The notes: generated by a model not told the origin, from the sequence alone. DNA of 64,000 nucleotides from Hippophae tibetana (GCA_037013495.1 CM072806.1:23956001-24020000), one strand, 5' to 3'. Counted from the first letter of the stretch, positions 10,570-24,235 are shown. A program made the numbers and translations.

Positions 10570-12481
10570 TAAAAATTAATTAATTAAATCAATAATAAAT
10601 AATAACGGGTTACCTCCCATCTAGGACTATATTTTTATCATCTTTAGTGATTCATTGCTTTGTGGGATTTCATATTTTTGTAAGATTAATATCCCTACAT
10701 TATTGAGTTATTTTGTTTGCTTGATCTTATAGCTATTCATTGTCTTGCTTCTACAAGTGCTCAGTTAACTTTTCTACGTGTACTTCTATCTTCTCAATGG
10801 AAATTTCCACAGAGTCCAACATTTGATTAGTTTGTGATTAGTTGTCTCTACTAACTAGAATGAATTAATTTATGTTATCTTCCAGATTTGGCTTGTTGGG
10901 ATGATTTTTAGGCATCTGTTAGTGGAATTGATGGCCCAGTGGGTTTGAGTTTTGAGTGAATTGAGGGTTATTCTACATCCAAGAGAAATTGGGATGATTC
11001 ATCCACCCAAGATTATAGGTATTAGCATTGGGGTCATACCTAGGTCTTAATTGGTATCCCCTTAGTATATTGACCTGCTTGGGTCAACCACCAGCTTCTA
11101 TTTGATAGGGACAAGTATCCACACCATCTCCCAAAGTAATGCATACACCACATTTTTCTTTATTTGTTGTGGCATGTGTAGTAAGAAGTGTAACTTTCAT
11201 GGTCATTTCGGTAAGTTTCATTTGAACTTCACTACTAGAGTCTATTTCATAGACTTTAGCTCTCCTTACTCTAGAGTTCTTTTGCTGGGAATTAGCACCC
11301 AATATTTCAAAAAAGATTGCAAGTCTTTAAGGTAGTTTTCTCTACCATCGCTCCTCTAACAAAATTATCAATGGTGGATTGACATTCTCAATCCATCATA
11401 GAAAAATTAGCTTTGTAGCTATATGGGATAACTATTATGGGGCCATGAGTTAGAAAGTGTTTGAACATATCCTGTGATTCATGGAAAGGGTTTCCCTTCA
11501 TCTAAGATAAAATGGCTATCTTACCTCTCAACACTAATGTCTTTTGATGGGAATAATTTTTTTCCATAACTTTTTTGTATACACCTTCCCAAGTGATTAG
11601 GGAACTTGAAGGAAGTGACATTTACTATGCCTTGGCTCTGTTTTTAAGGGTGTAAAGAAAAACCACATTCTGAGCTTATCTTCGGTGAGTACACAGGTGG
11701 AAATGTTTGGATTGTAGAGTTAAATTCCCTAATGAAAGAAAGTGAATCTTCATTAGGAAGTATATGAAAAAAAAGGTAATATAGAAAAATGAATGTTTTG
11801 TAACCAGGTGGATAGAGACATTTGTAGTACCAATTATTGGCCTTACAAATACCTTCATTGTGGTTTCTTTATGCAGTGGATTTCTCCTCATGTTTATAGG
11901 TTCAAGTAAAGTGTCAAAGTTTGGTTCATAAGTATGCTCTACAAAAGGTTGTGGGATGTTAAAATCTAGCCTTCATGACTGTCTATGTGGTCTATTTATA
12001 TTATTATTGAAAGGTCTGAGAGGGTACCCCAAGTACCTCTTACCTCACATTTACTCATTAAAACATAATTTAAATTCACATGTCACGTAGAAAAATAAAA
12101 AGATAAATTAATATGAAAATATATAAAACAATACATGTTGGTACACAAAAATACTAAGCACGTAATAAATAATAATTAATAAAATTATGCACATGTAATT
12201 AAAAGGAAATAATTTATACACAAATATAAAGCAAAAATTAAAAGAAATAAAATAATAAAAGAATAGAACATAAAGAAAAGAAAATTAAAATTAAAATAAA
12301 TAACAAACAATTTTTTTAAAAGATAAAAAAATTAAAATTTAAAATATCTAAACTAAATCAATAACCTAGATATTTTAAAATTTTAAATAAAAATTATAAT
12401 ATTTACAACACAAAATATTTTAATATTTTTATAATAAAAATTTAAAAATGCTATATCTTCCAAAAAATGGTGACAAAAACT
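10570..12481 (-). mobile_element. Athila/Tat-like Ty3/Gypsy gag and leader, block 1
   Basis: The minus strand carries leader (about 12060-12481) and then gag running left. Gag landmarks are a zinc-knuckle-like segment at about 11084-11170 (CGVCITLGDGVDTCP) and, further downstream, NHPNFSW, a signature of Athila/Tat gag C-termini. The same order and wording recur in block 2 at 13710-15339, so the two are duplicated copies. The block is a fossil with multiple breaks. No protease, reverse transcriptase or integrase is attached. Confidence 0.72.
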
Positions 12482-13705
12482 TAAGGCACAAAATTGTTGA
12501 GTATAAATTTTGTATGATTTATAACATAGCTCATAAATATTCGAATTACTTATAAGAAATGATAAATATACTTCTAAAGTCATCCTAAAGAAAAATAATG
12601 TGGTTTTCAAATTATTCAACATATTCTATAAAATTAAATTAAATAACATAAACAACCTATCATGCAGTAGAGAATTTTTGAGATATATTAGGTAGTTAAT
12701 TATACTTACTTAATATCAAGTAAGTTATTAAAAATATAAATTAACATTATTCAATCTCTATTATATATACAAATAGAAGATTAATTAAGTCTATAATTTT
12801 TTATTAATTAAAATCACTTATCGTTTTTGGTCAGGTTTAACAGTTAATTTTAATTAAATTATTCTTCTTTTCTAAGAAATTAATAAATCATTTAATTTCC
12901 ACCTTTGGTCGGGTTTAACAACTTAAAACTCATATCAAGGTGTGTAAGTTAAGTTTGTGATTTAAATATGTAGAAAAAATTTCAAATTTTAAAAACTACT
13001 ATGAAAGATATATCGTCAATATATCTTTTAATAATAACTTTTATAAAAGTCATTGAAATAGAGCATGTATCACGATCAAATTTAGACTACAATTATCTAA
13101 TATCCAGGAGTATTACTCTAAATCAGATTTATATAATTTAAATATTAAATCTAAATCTTTTGTCTATTATTAAAAATACTTTGTAAATATATTTTTTATT
13201 TACAAAAAAAATTAATCTTAATGAAGAAATAAAACCTAATTCATTTCCTAAAACTGTTTAATCTACTTTAATATTTCACAAGTATAATAACATTATTAAT
13301 ATCCCATATTATTTATAGCCAGACATGCATAGTTTAACAATACTTAGTAATAATTTAAAAAGAATACATCTAAATCTACTTCAACAGAATTCTTTAGAAT
13401 TGCTTCTATTCTAGAAAACTTCCACACAAAATTACTACATTATTTATTGAATTGAAACAAAAGCAGTTCCTTGAATTAAATTTATTCCACTTTTAAATGA
13501 GAAAGGAAATTTAAACTAATAAAAGAAAATGTTATGAAAGCTAAAGAAAAATTAAGAAATGTGAAGAATGAAGAATAAAGGATTAGGGAATATTTGTTTA
13601 TAATAGAAATATGCTCATATTTAAAGGGTGAAGAGAGTAGAGAAATGTGGAATTTTTAGACTAACACTATGGCATGCATTTGTTCCATGTTGTGTCATAC
13701 ACATT
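12482..13705 (-). repeat. Partial LTR of the Athila/Tat-like element, block 1
   Basis: It aligns with the fuller LTR at 15340-17107, sharing the GCACAAAATTGTTG end and the decayed hairpin region near 12810-12915. It also shares the overall plan of the 1.9-kb solo LTRs. The far U3 end is absent: near 13700 the sequence passes directly into gag of block 2, marking a deletion or recombination junction. Confidence 0.65.
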
Positions 13706-13709
13706 ATGA

Positions 13710-15339
13710 TTCAGTTACCCAAGATTGTAGGTATTAGCATTGGGTTCATACCTAGGTCTTAGTTGGTATCGCTCTAGTATGTTGAACTAATTAGGTCCAG
13801 TACTAGCTTCTACTTGATAGGAACAAGTATTAACATTATGCCCTAAAGTAATGCACATATTACAATATTCTTTATTTTTTATGGTATGTTTAGTAAGAAT
13901 GTAACTTGTTTGGTTAGTTGGAAAAAATGGATTTGAACTTCAGTACTAGAGTTTATTTTATGGATTCTAGCTCTCCTCACTCTAAAGCTATTTTTCTTGA
14001 AATTAGTAGCTAACATCTCAAAGAGATTGCAAATATCTAAGATGGTTTTTCTCTTCTATCGCTCCTTGAACATCATTATTAACAAAGGACTAAAATTATT
14101 GTGTCAATCCATCATATAAACATTTGTTTTGCAGTTGTAAGGTATAGTTATTATAGGAGAACTGAGTGAGAAAAAAAGGTTTTAACCTATTCCAGGATTC
14201 ATGGAAAGGTTATCCCTCCATTAGAAATAAAGTGGTTATCTTAACTTTCAACTCTGATGTTTGTTCATATGAATAGAATCTTTCCATAAATTTTTTCTAT
14301 ACATCCTCCCAAGTCATCACAGAACCTAGAAGAAGTGATATTAAGGATGCCTTGGCCTTGTCTTTAAAGGTGTAGGGGAAACATCGTACTCTAAGTTGAT
14401 CCTTGGTAAGTACATGAATGGGGAATGTTTGGACTATATAGTAAAAGTCTGTAATGAAAGAAAGTGAATCTTCATTAGGTAGCTTATGAAAAGAAGGTAA
14501 CATGAAAAAATGAATGTTCCATAACTCCTACTTTCTAGTAGCCTCATCCAGGTAGATAGAGGCAATTGTAGTGCCAATTACTGGCCTTGCAAACTCTTTC
14601 GTTATGATTTCTCTACGTGGTGGATTTTCTTCCATATTAATAGGTTCAAGTACAGGGTTAAAGTTAGGTTCATAATTATGAACTACAAAAGGCTATGCGA
14701 TGCTAAAATCTAGCCTTCTTAACATTCTATGTGGTCTACTTATATTATTATTGAAATGTGTAAAGGGTTCCCTAATGACCTTTTACCTTGCATATACTAA
14801 TTAAAATAAAAATTAAATTCACTTGTCAAGTAAAAAAATAAAAATATAAAATTAATATACAAATATATAAAACAATACATGTTCATACATACAAATACTA
14901 AATACATTGTAAACAATAATTAATAAAATTATACACATTTTAGTAAAACAAAATAAATTACACAAAAATTAATTTATAACACAAATATTAAAAAAAGTTA
15001 AAAGAAATAAAATAAAAAAATAAAAAATTGTTTTAAAAGAAAAAGAAAACTAATATTAATTTTTTTATTTTTATTTTATTTCTTATTCAAAATTAAAAGA
15101 AGAAAATTTAATAATATATATTTTTTAATTTCTTAAAATAAAAAAAAATTTAATTTTAAATATCTAAAATTAATTAACAACCTAGATATTTTAAAATTTT
15201 AAATAAAAATAACAATATTTATAACACAAAATATTTTAAAGATTTTGATAATGAAAATATAAAAATGTTATTCCTTCTCGACAAAAAAATTAGCTTTTCT
15301 TATTCTATTATTGGTTCTTCGACAAGAGTGCCAAAACTT
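13710..15339 (-). mobile_element. Athila/Tat-like Ty3/Gypsy gag and leader, block 2
   Basis: It repeats block 1. The leader is about 14830-15339 and gag lies to its left. The best-preserved gag piece (about 14297-14503) reads LPSFHKLPNEDSLSFITDF and continues with a TKDQLRVRCFPYTFKDKAK-like segment and GSVMTWEDV, the classic core of plant Gypsy Retrotrans_gag. A degraded primer-binding region follows the LTR end (TTTTGGCACTCTTGTCG on minus, compare the tRNA-Asp type TGGCGCCGTTGCCGG). The block is broken, and gag is cut short at the junction with block 1's LTR. Confidence 0.75.
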
Positions 15340-17107
15340 TGATGCACAAAATTGTTGTGTATTAGTTTTGTATGATTTATAAAATCACTCGTAAGTGTAC
15401 GAATCACTTATAGAAAATGATAAGTATACTTCCAAGATCGGTCAAAAGAGAAATCATGTGGTTTTTAAATTATTCAACAAATTCTTAATAATGAAATTAA
15501 AAACTTAAACATCTTGTCACGATTGTTTTTGGTTGCATTTCTAAACTACTAACATAAAGTAAAGATAAGTTTAATAAACATTTAGGAAATTAAGCATTTA
15601 TTATGCAGTGAATAATTTATGTCTTATATTAGTTAATTAATTATGATTGTTTAATATTACTAAATTATTAAATATATGAATTAAGATTATTAATTCTCTT
15701 TTATATATAAAAATAGAAGATTAATTAAGTCTACAATTTGTTATTAATTAAAATCACTTAAAGCCTTCGGTCGGGTCTAGCAGTTAATTTTAATTAAATT
15801 ATGTTTTTTATAAGATATTAATAAATCATTCTATTGCTCTTTTCGATTAAATCTACTAATTTAAACTGATATCAAGGTGTTTAAGTTAAGTTTATGATTT
15901 AAGTATCCGGAACTAACTTTTAGATTTTGAAACTATTATGAAAGATATGTTGTCAATATATCTTTCAATAATAAGTCTTATAAAAATCCTTGAAACAGAG
16001 CATGCCTCGAGATGAGATTTAGATGACATTGTCTAATACCGAGAAGTATTACCTTAAATCAGATTCAGATAATTTAAATCTTAAATTTAACTATCTTGTT
16101 TATTATGAAAAATACTTCATTAATGTATTCTACATTTACAAACTTCTTTTTAATCTTAATAAAGAAATAAAACTCAATTCCTTTTGTAAAAATATTTAAT
16201 CTACTTTAATATTTCACAAGTGTAATAAAATTACTAATATATCTCATATTATATACAACCAAACATTCATAATTTAATAAATGATTAATAAATTAAAGAT
16301 ATAACATTTAAAAAAACACTTAGAGATAATCTAAAAAGAATACATTTAAATATATCTCAACGAAATTGTTTATTACTTATGTTTTCGTAAACCTCAAAAA
16401 ATATTGTTGCATATTTTATTGAATTGAAGCTAGAAATTATTCAATAAACTAAATTTGTTCAACTCTTAAATGAGAGAAGAACTTTAAACTAATAAATGAA
16501 AACCTTAAAAAAACTAAGAAATGTAAAGAATGAAGGATAAAGTGTTAAGGGATATATTTTTTTACAATAGAAATAAGGTCTTATTGATAGAGTGAGGAAA
16601 TGAGAGAAATGTGAAATTTTTAGATTGACATTACGACATACATTTGTTCCATGCTACAACATACATAAGTTGTACATAATCCACTAAATTCACACAGTGG
16701 CATACTTCTTTTCATGCTACATTGTGCTTCATTTTTGGGATGTATTGATGTAATTGGTATTGCCTTGTGACACGGTAAACAAAACTTTTACACTTTAGCA
16801 TACTCGTCTCTACATCAGTCGAAACCCTTTATTTGTATATCTTCTTTCAATTTTTGAAATATTTGTAACACTTTACATTTGTTATCTTTTTAAGCTCCAA
16901 TAGTTGCAACGAAGTACTTCAAGTATATTTCTTCAAGTTAAATAATTTAAATACAAGAAATACCTAAAAAAATAACAAAATATACCCATAATTTTAAAAA
17001 TATAGATTTGCGTAAAATAATATTAAAACTAAGAAAATATGAATCTATTTAATCATTAAACATATATAAAATTTGAATATATTAAGTGGTTTTGAGCACT
17101 TATAACA
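15340..17107 (-). repeat. LTR of the Athila/Tat-like element, block 2
   Basis: On the minus strand it begins TGTTATAAGTGCTCAAAAC at 17107, close to the TGATGAGTGCTCAAAAAG start of the solo LTRs. It ends near TTTTGTGCATCA at 15340, beside the primer-binding region. Internal order follows the solo-LTR family, including the conserved GATAAGTATACTTCCAAG stretch near 15420. This ties the solo LTRs to an Athila/Tat-like parent lineage. It is older than the solo copies, judging by heavy divergence. Confidence 0.68.
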
Positions 17108-18203
17108 GGTAAAGTAAGAAAAGAAAGAAATAATTCTGATATGTGAAGAAAGTAGGCTATAGAGGGTCCTTTATATAGGCTTAAATACACCTCGATACAT
17201 ACCTCGCAAACCTCTTCGTCAAAGTGTTTGATGAGCTTTTTGGTGAGGTGATGTCGAGCAATATGGGGAGCTATATGGATATGTGGGTTTTGTGGGACCA
17301 AATAGATGGGAAAAACAACCAATGCAATCAAAATAAACATTCACATGATAATAAATTCAAATTGTATTCATGTAAGGGTATGAAATTTTTTGACGACATG
17401 CATTGTGTGTGAAATGTAAACTTTGCTTACTATATATGCCATCAAGATATTCTTATGTGAATCAAGAAAAAAGAAATATAGACTCAAGTGAAACCAAACT
17501 TCATATGTCCACATTTATCCTCTCTCTCCACTAATGTAGGTGCTAGCCTAGAAGAATTCATTAGGTCTTTCAAATCTTGTAAAGCAAGGCTAAGGTTTGG
17601 TTAGATTAAAAGAGACATGTATAGGTTTAAGCACACCTTTAGTCAACCGAAAGAAAATACTATAAGCAAGAAGCTCCTAATCACAAGAGTAAACCTTTAA
17701 ACTCAGGTTCTTTTTCTTTTACTTTTCAATATTCATACACTTACATTCCCAAAACATAGATATTTTTTCTGTACGTCTTATCATTCATTTGTGGACACCT
17801 TTCTTTTTATTTTTCTTTTTCTTTAAACACGAGGATTAAAAAAATCTTAAAATAAATAAGTTCAAAAAATAACAATTGAAACTCAACCAAAGGTGTGTAA
17901 GGTAAGTGTGACTTATCATTTATGTTTAGCTAGAAGTTAAAAATAAATGAAACGATAAAAAAAACTCTTCCTTAAAAATTAAGGATAAGAAAACATTATT
18001 GGCAAGAAACGTAGGTGTCAACTTATTAAGTTAACTTTTTGAAATCCCAAAATTTCTTTTACATACATTGCATTAATGTAGTTGAGTCAAATCACAATTG
18101 GATTTTTAACTCACGAGTAACTAATCATACTTTCACGATTTCAGGAACTAGATAGCTCAATGAAGGACATGCCAATATCAAACTTGGACTTGACAAGATA
18201 GCA
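17108..18203. other. Unassigned spacer between Gypsy and Copia elements
   Basis: The composition is mixed and I see no convincing gene. A TATA-like TTTATATAGG with flanking CCT/AGG lies near 17170-17182, and short open stretches on both strands overlap each other without recognisable domains. It may be remnants of further elements. Confidence 0.45.
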
Positions 18204-18208
18204 ATATG

Positions 18209-18558
18209 TATAAGAACATAATTCAATCTAGAAACGTTCAGAAAACAATATGAACGTATAATTTAAATGCAGCGGAAACAAAATTGGATTGAAAACATAC
18301 CTCCTACCATTGATCAAATTTCACCACTTACATAGGAATTCCAATGGATTTTCTGTTTGATGTTCTCACTGGTTTCTCACACTTATTCTCTACGTATTGA
18401 TGGTGTATCTGAATTCTTGTAGTTAATAGTGAGAGGACCCGATGCTTTATTAAGGTTCTTCCATCAAGAACCTCGTTCGGTTTCGGAACCGACGTACGGT
18501 TCTGATGAAACCGAATCGTCGCCACGGTTCACTTTACGTTGCACCACTTAGATTTACA
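18209..18558 (-). repeat. 3' LTR of the Copia element
   Basis: This is a 350-bp partner of the LTR at 24253-24603. The minus strand reads TGTAAATCTAAGTGGTGC at its start and GTTCTTATA at its end. ATATG lies just outside. Confidence 0.93.
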
Positions 18559-18573
18559 TTCTCCCACTTGGTG
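18559..18573 (-). other. Polypurine tract
   Basis: The minus strand reads CACCAAGTGGGAGAA directly before the 3' LTR, the expected position for the plus-strand primer of an LTR element. Confidence 0.8.
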
Positions 18574-18849
18574 CAAACCTTAAGCGAAATTCTCTTGAGT
18601 AACAAAACACATGAATCATAGCGATAGGTCCTCTAAGAGCGAGTATTATCTTCCATGTATTACAATGTATTTAGTTTCTCAAATACTATACTTTATGTGG
18701 TAACGAAACTTAATGAATAAATCTTATATTTATTCTTGGTCCAATAAAATATATATTTTCTCAAATAAATCAAGGTGGACATGAATATGAGAAAATATCA
18801 CAATATATAAGAGTTTCATTAATTAATTGTATATATACATTTACAAAGT

Positions 18850-19210
18850 GGAACCAATTCACATTTTCTCTACATGATCCTTGAATTTCATTGGTGGCAT
18901 GCCTTTAGTCAAAGGATCAGCAATCATCAACTCAGTGCTTACGTGCTCAATGAACACTTTCTTTTCCTTAACACGTTCTCTTCTGGCCAAGTATTTAATG
19001 TCGGTTTGCTTACTACGACTACCACTTTTGTTGTTCTTAGCCATAAATATAGCAGCTGAGTTGTCACAGTACAATCTTAATGGCCTAGAAATAGAGTCAA
19101 CTACTCTAAGCCCATAAATGAAACTCTTCAACCATACACCATGCGATGTGGCCTCAAAACATGATACAAACTCGGCCTCTATAGTGAAAGTAATAGTCAA
19201 GGACTATTTT
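18850..19210 (-). pseudogene. Copia RNase H domain (fossil)
   Basis: The predicted product shows EAEFVSCFEATSHGVWLKSF, then LRLYCDNSAAIFMAKN, DIKYLARRERV and LMIADPLTKGMPPMKFKDHV. This is the canonical Copia RNase H and C-terminal tail (SCEAEY, DN and ADxLTK motifs). It is downstream of reverse transcriptase in the element, as expected. Confidence 0.92.
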
Positions 19211-20400
19211 GCACTCCTCCAAGACACAGCTCTACCGGCAAGCATGAAAATGTAACCAGATGTTGATTTTCTTGAATCAACACAGCCAACAAAGTCTGCA
19301 TTGGAGTAACCAATTACTTCTAGTTCATCAGTTCGTCTATACATGAGGATATAATCCTTGGTTCCTTGTAGGTACCTCATCACTTTCTTTGCAGCTTTCC
19401 AATGGTCAACACCTGGATTACTTTGATATCTCCCTAGCATCCCAACAACAAATGCAATGTCAGGTCTGGTGCAGACCTGAGCATACATCAGGCTTCCAAC
19501 AGCCGAAGCATATGGAATGGTTTTCATCTGTTCTCTTTCAAAATCATTCTTTAGGCATTGGTCTAAATTGAACTTATCACTCTTCACAATGAGAGCAACA
19601 CTTGGTGAATAATCCTTCATCCAAAATCTCTCTAAAACTATATTGATATAGGTTTCTTGAGATAAACCCAAGACACCTCGAAGTCTATCTCTATAGATCT
19701 TAATGCCAATAACATAAGATGTCTCACCTATATCCTTCATATCAAAATATTTAGAGAGGAATTGTTTTACCTCATGTAGCAAACCCCTATCATTGGCTGC
19801 AAGTAAAATATCATCCACATATAGCACCAAAAAAAATCTTACTCCCACTAACCTTGTGGTATATACATTAATCCATGACATTCTTTTCAAAACCAAATGA
19901 AATGATGATGTTATGGAATTTCAAATACCATTGATGAGAATCTTGTTTTAATCCATATATGCATTTATTAAGCTTACAAACCAAATGCTCACCATCACTA
20001 GAGAAGAATCCTTCAGGTTATTTCATATAAACCTCTTCTTCTAGGTTACCATTAAGGAAAGCCGTTTTCACATCCATTTGATGCAAATCCAAATCAAAAT
20101 GGGCAACCAATGCCATGACCACACGAAGTGAATCTTTCTCAGATACAGGAGAAAATGTCTCTGTGTAGTCGATTCCTTCCCTTTGAGTGAATCCTTTGGC
20201 AATGAGTCTTGCCTTATGTCTCTCAATGTTGCCTTCTGAGTCTTTCTTTGTTTTGAAGACCCATTTACATCCAATGGATTTCACACCATTTGGAAACTTG
20301 ACGAGATCCCAGACTTGGTTAGACGTCATAGAATCCATCTCTTCTTTCATGGCATTGTACCATAAGTTCGAAACCTCAGAACTCATGGCTTGTGAAAACG
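19204..20400 (-). pseudogene. Copia reverse transcriptase domain (fossil)
   Basis: The N-terminal part carries WYNAMKEEMDSM and GCKWVFKTKKDSEG, then RLIAKGFTQREGIDY and LHQMDVKTAFLNG. The central part carries VLYVDDILLAAND, the YVDD catalytic box. The C-terminal part has YASAVGSLMYAQVCTRPDIA and KSTSGYIFMLAGRAVSWRSAK. These are standard RVT_2 landmarks of plant Copia. The equivalent region of the left element is the one interrupted by the solo LTR. It is broken and not expected to yield a product. Confidence 0.93.
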
Positions 20401-20619
20401 TCTCAGGATCATTTTCGACTCCAACATTATAGTCACATTCTTATAGATACACAACATAATCATTAGGAATCATTGATTTCCTTACTCTAGTAGATCTTCT
20501 TAATGTTGCATCAACATTCTCTTGAGGAGCAGGATCATGTTGTTCAACAGTTGTATGCATCTATTGAACTTCAACATTGGATCAGGATCAACATCTTGTG
20601 GTACTTCCAAGACTGGTTC

Positions 20620-21680
20620 TTCAACACGCGTTTATACCCTAGGTGTGTTGTTAACAATAATGATCAGTCCATTACTTGAAGTGGCACATTGGGCATCTAA
20701 ATGATCTTTCTCAAAACCAATGCCCTGGGATCGATCGCTCCCACTAATCAAGTAATTCTCAAGAAATTTTGCATTTCTTGATTCCATATACCTAGTGTTG
20801 TGAGATGGACAGTAAAATCTATAACCCTTAGACCGTTTGGCATATCCAATGAAATACCCACTAATGGTCCTTAGGTCCAGCTTCTTCTCTTGTGGATTAT
20901 AAATCCTCACTTTAGACGGGCATCCCCAAACGCACATATGTTGCAAACTCGGTTTCCAACCTTTCCATAATTCAAATGGTGTCTTTGAGATAGCCTTGGT
21001 TAGAACTCGATTTAATATATACACAGCCATCTTTAAAGCTTCAATCCACAAGGATTTAGGAAGATTGGAATTTCTAAGCATACTCCGCACCATATCCAAT
21101 AGTGTTTGGTTTCTCTTTTCTGCTACACCATTCTAGTATGGTGAACCAGACATAGTGTATTGGGCAACTATCCTATGTTCTTGAAGAAACTTAGCAAACA
21201 GACCATGCGCTTATCCATTCTCAGTGTATCTACCATAATATTCACCATCTCTATCTAATCTCACGATCTTTATTTGTTTTCCACATTGTTTCTCTACTTC
21301 AACCTTAAAGCTCTTGAAGGCATCCAATGCTTCGCTCTTATTATGAAGCATGTAGAGATACATATATCGAGAAAAATCATCAATAAAGGTGATAAAATAT
21401 TTCTGACCTTGAATGTCCATATCTGGACAACATATATCTGTATGTATGATTTCTAATATATTTGAAATTCTATTGGCACCTTTCTTTGACTTGTTAGTCT
21501 GCTTTCCCTTAATGCATTCCACACATGTCTCAAAATCAGTAAAATCTAGAGTACTAAGTACCCCATCTTTCACTAATATTTTAATTCTTTCTATGGAGAT
21601 ATGCCCTAATCTCCTATGCCATAACGTAGAAGAGTCATCGTCAATAATACACCTTTTAGTGCCAACTTGAACATGCATAG
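20620..21680 (-). pseudogene. Copia pre-integrase and integrase region (fossil)
   Basis: The right-hand part shows a pre-integrase zinc-binding region (LWHRRLGHISIERI followed by CVECIKGKQ). Integrase core pieces follow (EIIHTDICCPDMDIQGQKYF and FIDDFSRYMYLYML), then [14 protein letters not shown]. It matches rve and gag_pre-integrs families of plant Copia. The linker towards reverse transcriptase begins near 20620-20640. Confidence 0.92.
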
Positions 21681-21779
21681 CACTATGAGTGGCATTATTT
21701 CATAAATTAATGTAGTAAAGACCATCAGACAAAATACCATTCCCAATACAATCAGATTTATTAAATAAACTGAGAGATG

Positions 21780-22910
21780 TTTATGAAAAGTGAAAGGAAT
21801 AACCATAAGGTACAAGTTTTGAAATTGAAATCAAGTTTCTAGAGAAACTTGGAACATAAAAGGTCTTTTCTAATTCTAAAATAAAACCACTACTTAAAAT
21901 CAAACTGCATGTCCCTACAGCCTCCAAATGTGAGTCCATCTTGTTACCGGATAAGATGTATTGCTCACTTCCCACTGGTTTCCTTAGATTTCGCATACCC
22001 TGTAAGGAGTTTGCAACATGGATTGTAGATCTAGAATCAATCCACCAGGTATTAATATTAACATTAACCATATTAGATTCAAAACAAACAAACGAGGTTG
22101 GATTACCTTTATTCTCAAGCCATTTCTGGAATCCGATACAATACTTCTTCATGTGTCCCTTCTTTTTACAAAAGAAACACTTGGATTCTTTCTTAATATC
22201 AGCCTGAGATGGAATTATCCCCTTTCCTTTATGCTTGTATTGAGATTTTCCTTTATGGTACATTATAGCCAACATTGCACTTTCACCAAATTCCATAACA
22301 AGCCTCCCTTCCTCTTGAACACACATGGTCATTAGTTCATTGATTGACCATTTATCCTTATATGTATTGTACGAGATTTTGAATGGCCCGTACTGATGTG
22401 GGAGAGTGTTAAGGATATATTGCACCAGGAAGGATTCTGACATCTCAACCTCGAGATGCTTAAGTTGAGCCGCAATGTCCCTCATTTTCATAATGTGCTC
22501 GTGCACACCTTTCACACTGGTGAGTCTTAAAGAAGAGAACTTCATAATAAGGGTGCTTGCTAAAGCCTTATCTAAAGTGACGAATTGATCATCAATGTCA
22601 TTTAGCAAGTCTTGAACATTGGTATGCTGATCAATGAAACCACGAATACCAACAGAGATTTTAGTCTTAATGAACATCATGCTAAGGCGATTAGATCGTT
22701 CCCATTGTTCATAAAGCATGATATTCTCTGGAGTATTGGTTTGAGTAATTTTAGGTCGTTCTTTTTTCCTAATAGCATAATCAATATCTATCCACCCTAG
22801 TTGAAGGAGAATTCTTTCCTTCCATATTTTATAATTATCCCCTTTTAGATTGGGAATATCACAACGGATATCAGAGAAATTTACAGGTTGAGAAGCTACA
22901 ATTAAAGATT
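21780..22910 (-). pseudogene. Copia gag with zinc knuckle, and protease region (fossil)
   Basis: The gag reading contains KIWKERILLQLGWIDIDYAI near the start, then the LRLTSVKGVHEHIMKMRDIA region of the UBN2-type gag. A CCHC zinc knuckle (CFFCKKKGHMKKYC) lies at about 22150-22195. A protease-like WIDSRSTIHVANSLQG stretch follows at about 22000-22050, where D-S-G/S-T is the expected active-site wording. Position and order fit gag-protease of a TNT1-like Copia. Confidence 0.88.
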
Positions 22911-24235
22911 ATATGCTTATTAAAATTTGAGACCTAAACTATATTCATTCTTTACCAATGTAAATCATGAAAAATATAAATCTAGTGACATAAAACTTAC
23001 CTGTGGGCTAAAGTTTTAATTCAATTAGATTCGACCTAACTTTACGATAAAACTATCAAATTATGTTCATTTTCCTAATCCCTGTGGGTAAATTAGAAAA
23101 TATAATTTGATATTATATCCTAATTAATCACACAAAAATATAATAAAAATTCTTGTGCGATAAGATTTATTATATCACATATGATTAATTACAATTAATA
23201 TTTATTTTCTACATGTGATCCTAAATAAACTTTATTATAGTTTTAATTAATTAAAGATGTTGTGGCTACTCCCTAATTAATTAAACTATATGAATCACTT
23301 AAATATTAATTAAATCTTTATGCTCAATTATTGCATAAAACCATAAGCAATATTAATTTAATTTCAAATGTGCAAATATTATTTATCTTAAATTGCATAT
23401 ATGACAATAAATTATACAAGAAAAAAATAAATAATGTAAGTACTAATTAAATCCATAAGAGTCATTAACAATTAATTTTATTATGTATAAATTATTTAAC
23501 TCAATTTTATATGTATAATTAATTACAAAATTTATACATATAAATACCCAAAACAAATAATTTAAGAATAATGTATTTAAATAAAATTTTAATGTATCCA
23601 AAAATTATTTAAATAAATATAGCATGTATAATAATTATTCTACACATCACAAACTTAATTTAAATAATTAATCACATTATATTCGAAATTATTATATATA
23701 TATATATATTTATTTTGTTTTAATAAAAATAAATACCTAATATATATATATATATATATATATTGTTTTAATAAAAACTAAATACCTAATATATATAAAC
23801 CTTGCAGTGTAATCTGGGTTCCATACCTAGACAAAACAAGTTTTTTTTTTAAAAAAAATTTCATCTTCAACCTCCAACCAGGTCGACCCGACCTAGTTTT
23901 GACCCTAACGGTTACCCGGCCGTATCTTTCTATTCTGGCACGGAATCCAGTGTTTTTTATCAAAATTTTCAGAATTCGATTTCTAAGTGATTCATGGTCT
24001 CAATTTGAAGTAAAAACATCATTTTAAATAAAAGTTAATTAATAAAGCAAATAAATACCCACGACAAATTGGATTTATTTTCTTCATTGTTTTTCAAGTT
24101 TAATTTCACAGAATCACTCAAAAATCAATATTAAAACACTTTATAATTTTCATATGCATCAAAAACAATCAAAATAAAAAACCCAAAATTTCAGTTCCTC
24201 GTGAAACAGAGCAAAACAGAGTTGTTTTCAAAAAC
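22911..24235 (-). other. Long AT-rich Copia leader
   Basis: This is about 1.3 kb between the primer-binding site and gag, colinear with 5400-6900 of the left element. It contains TA microsatellites at about 23695-23710 and 23740-23763 and the shortened tRNA-like module near 23805-23840. No reading frame is convincing. Confidence 0.7.

Noticed and set aside
23695-23763. TA runs as a regulatory or structural signal
   Set aside because: Ordinary TA microsatellites inside an AT-rich leader.
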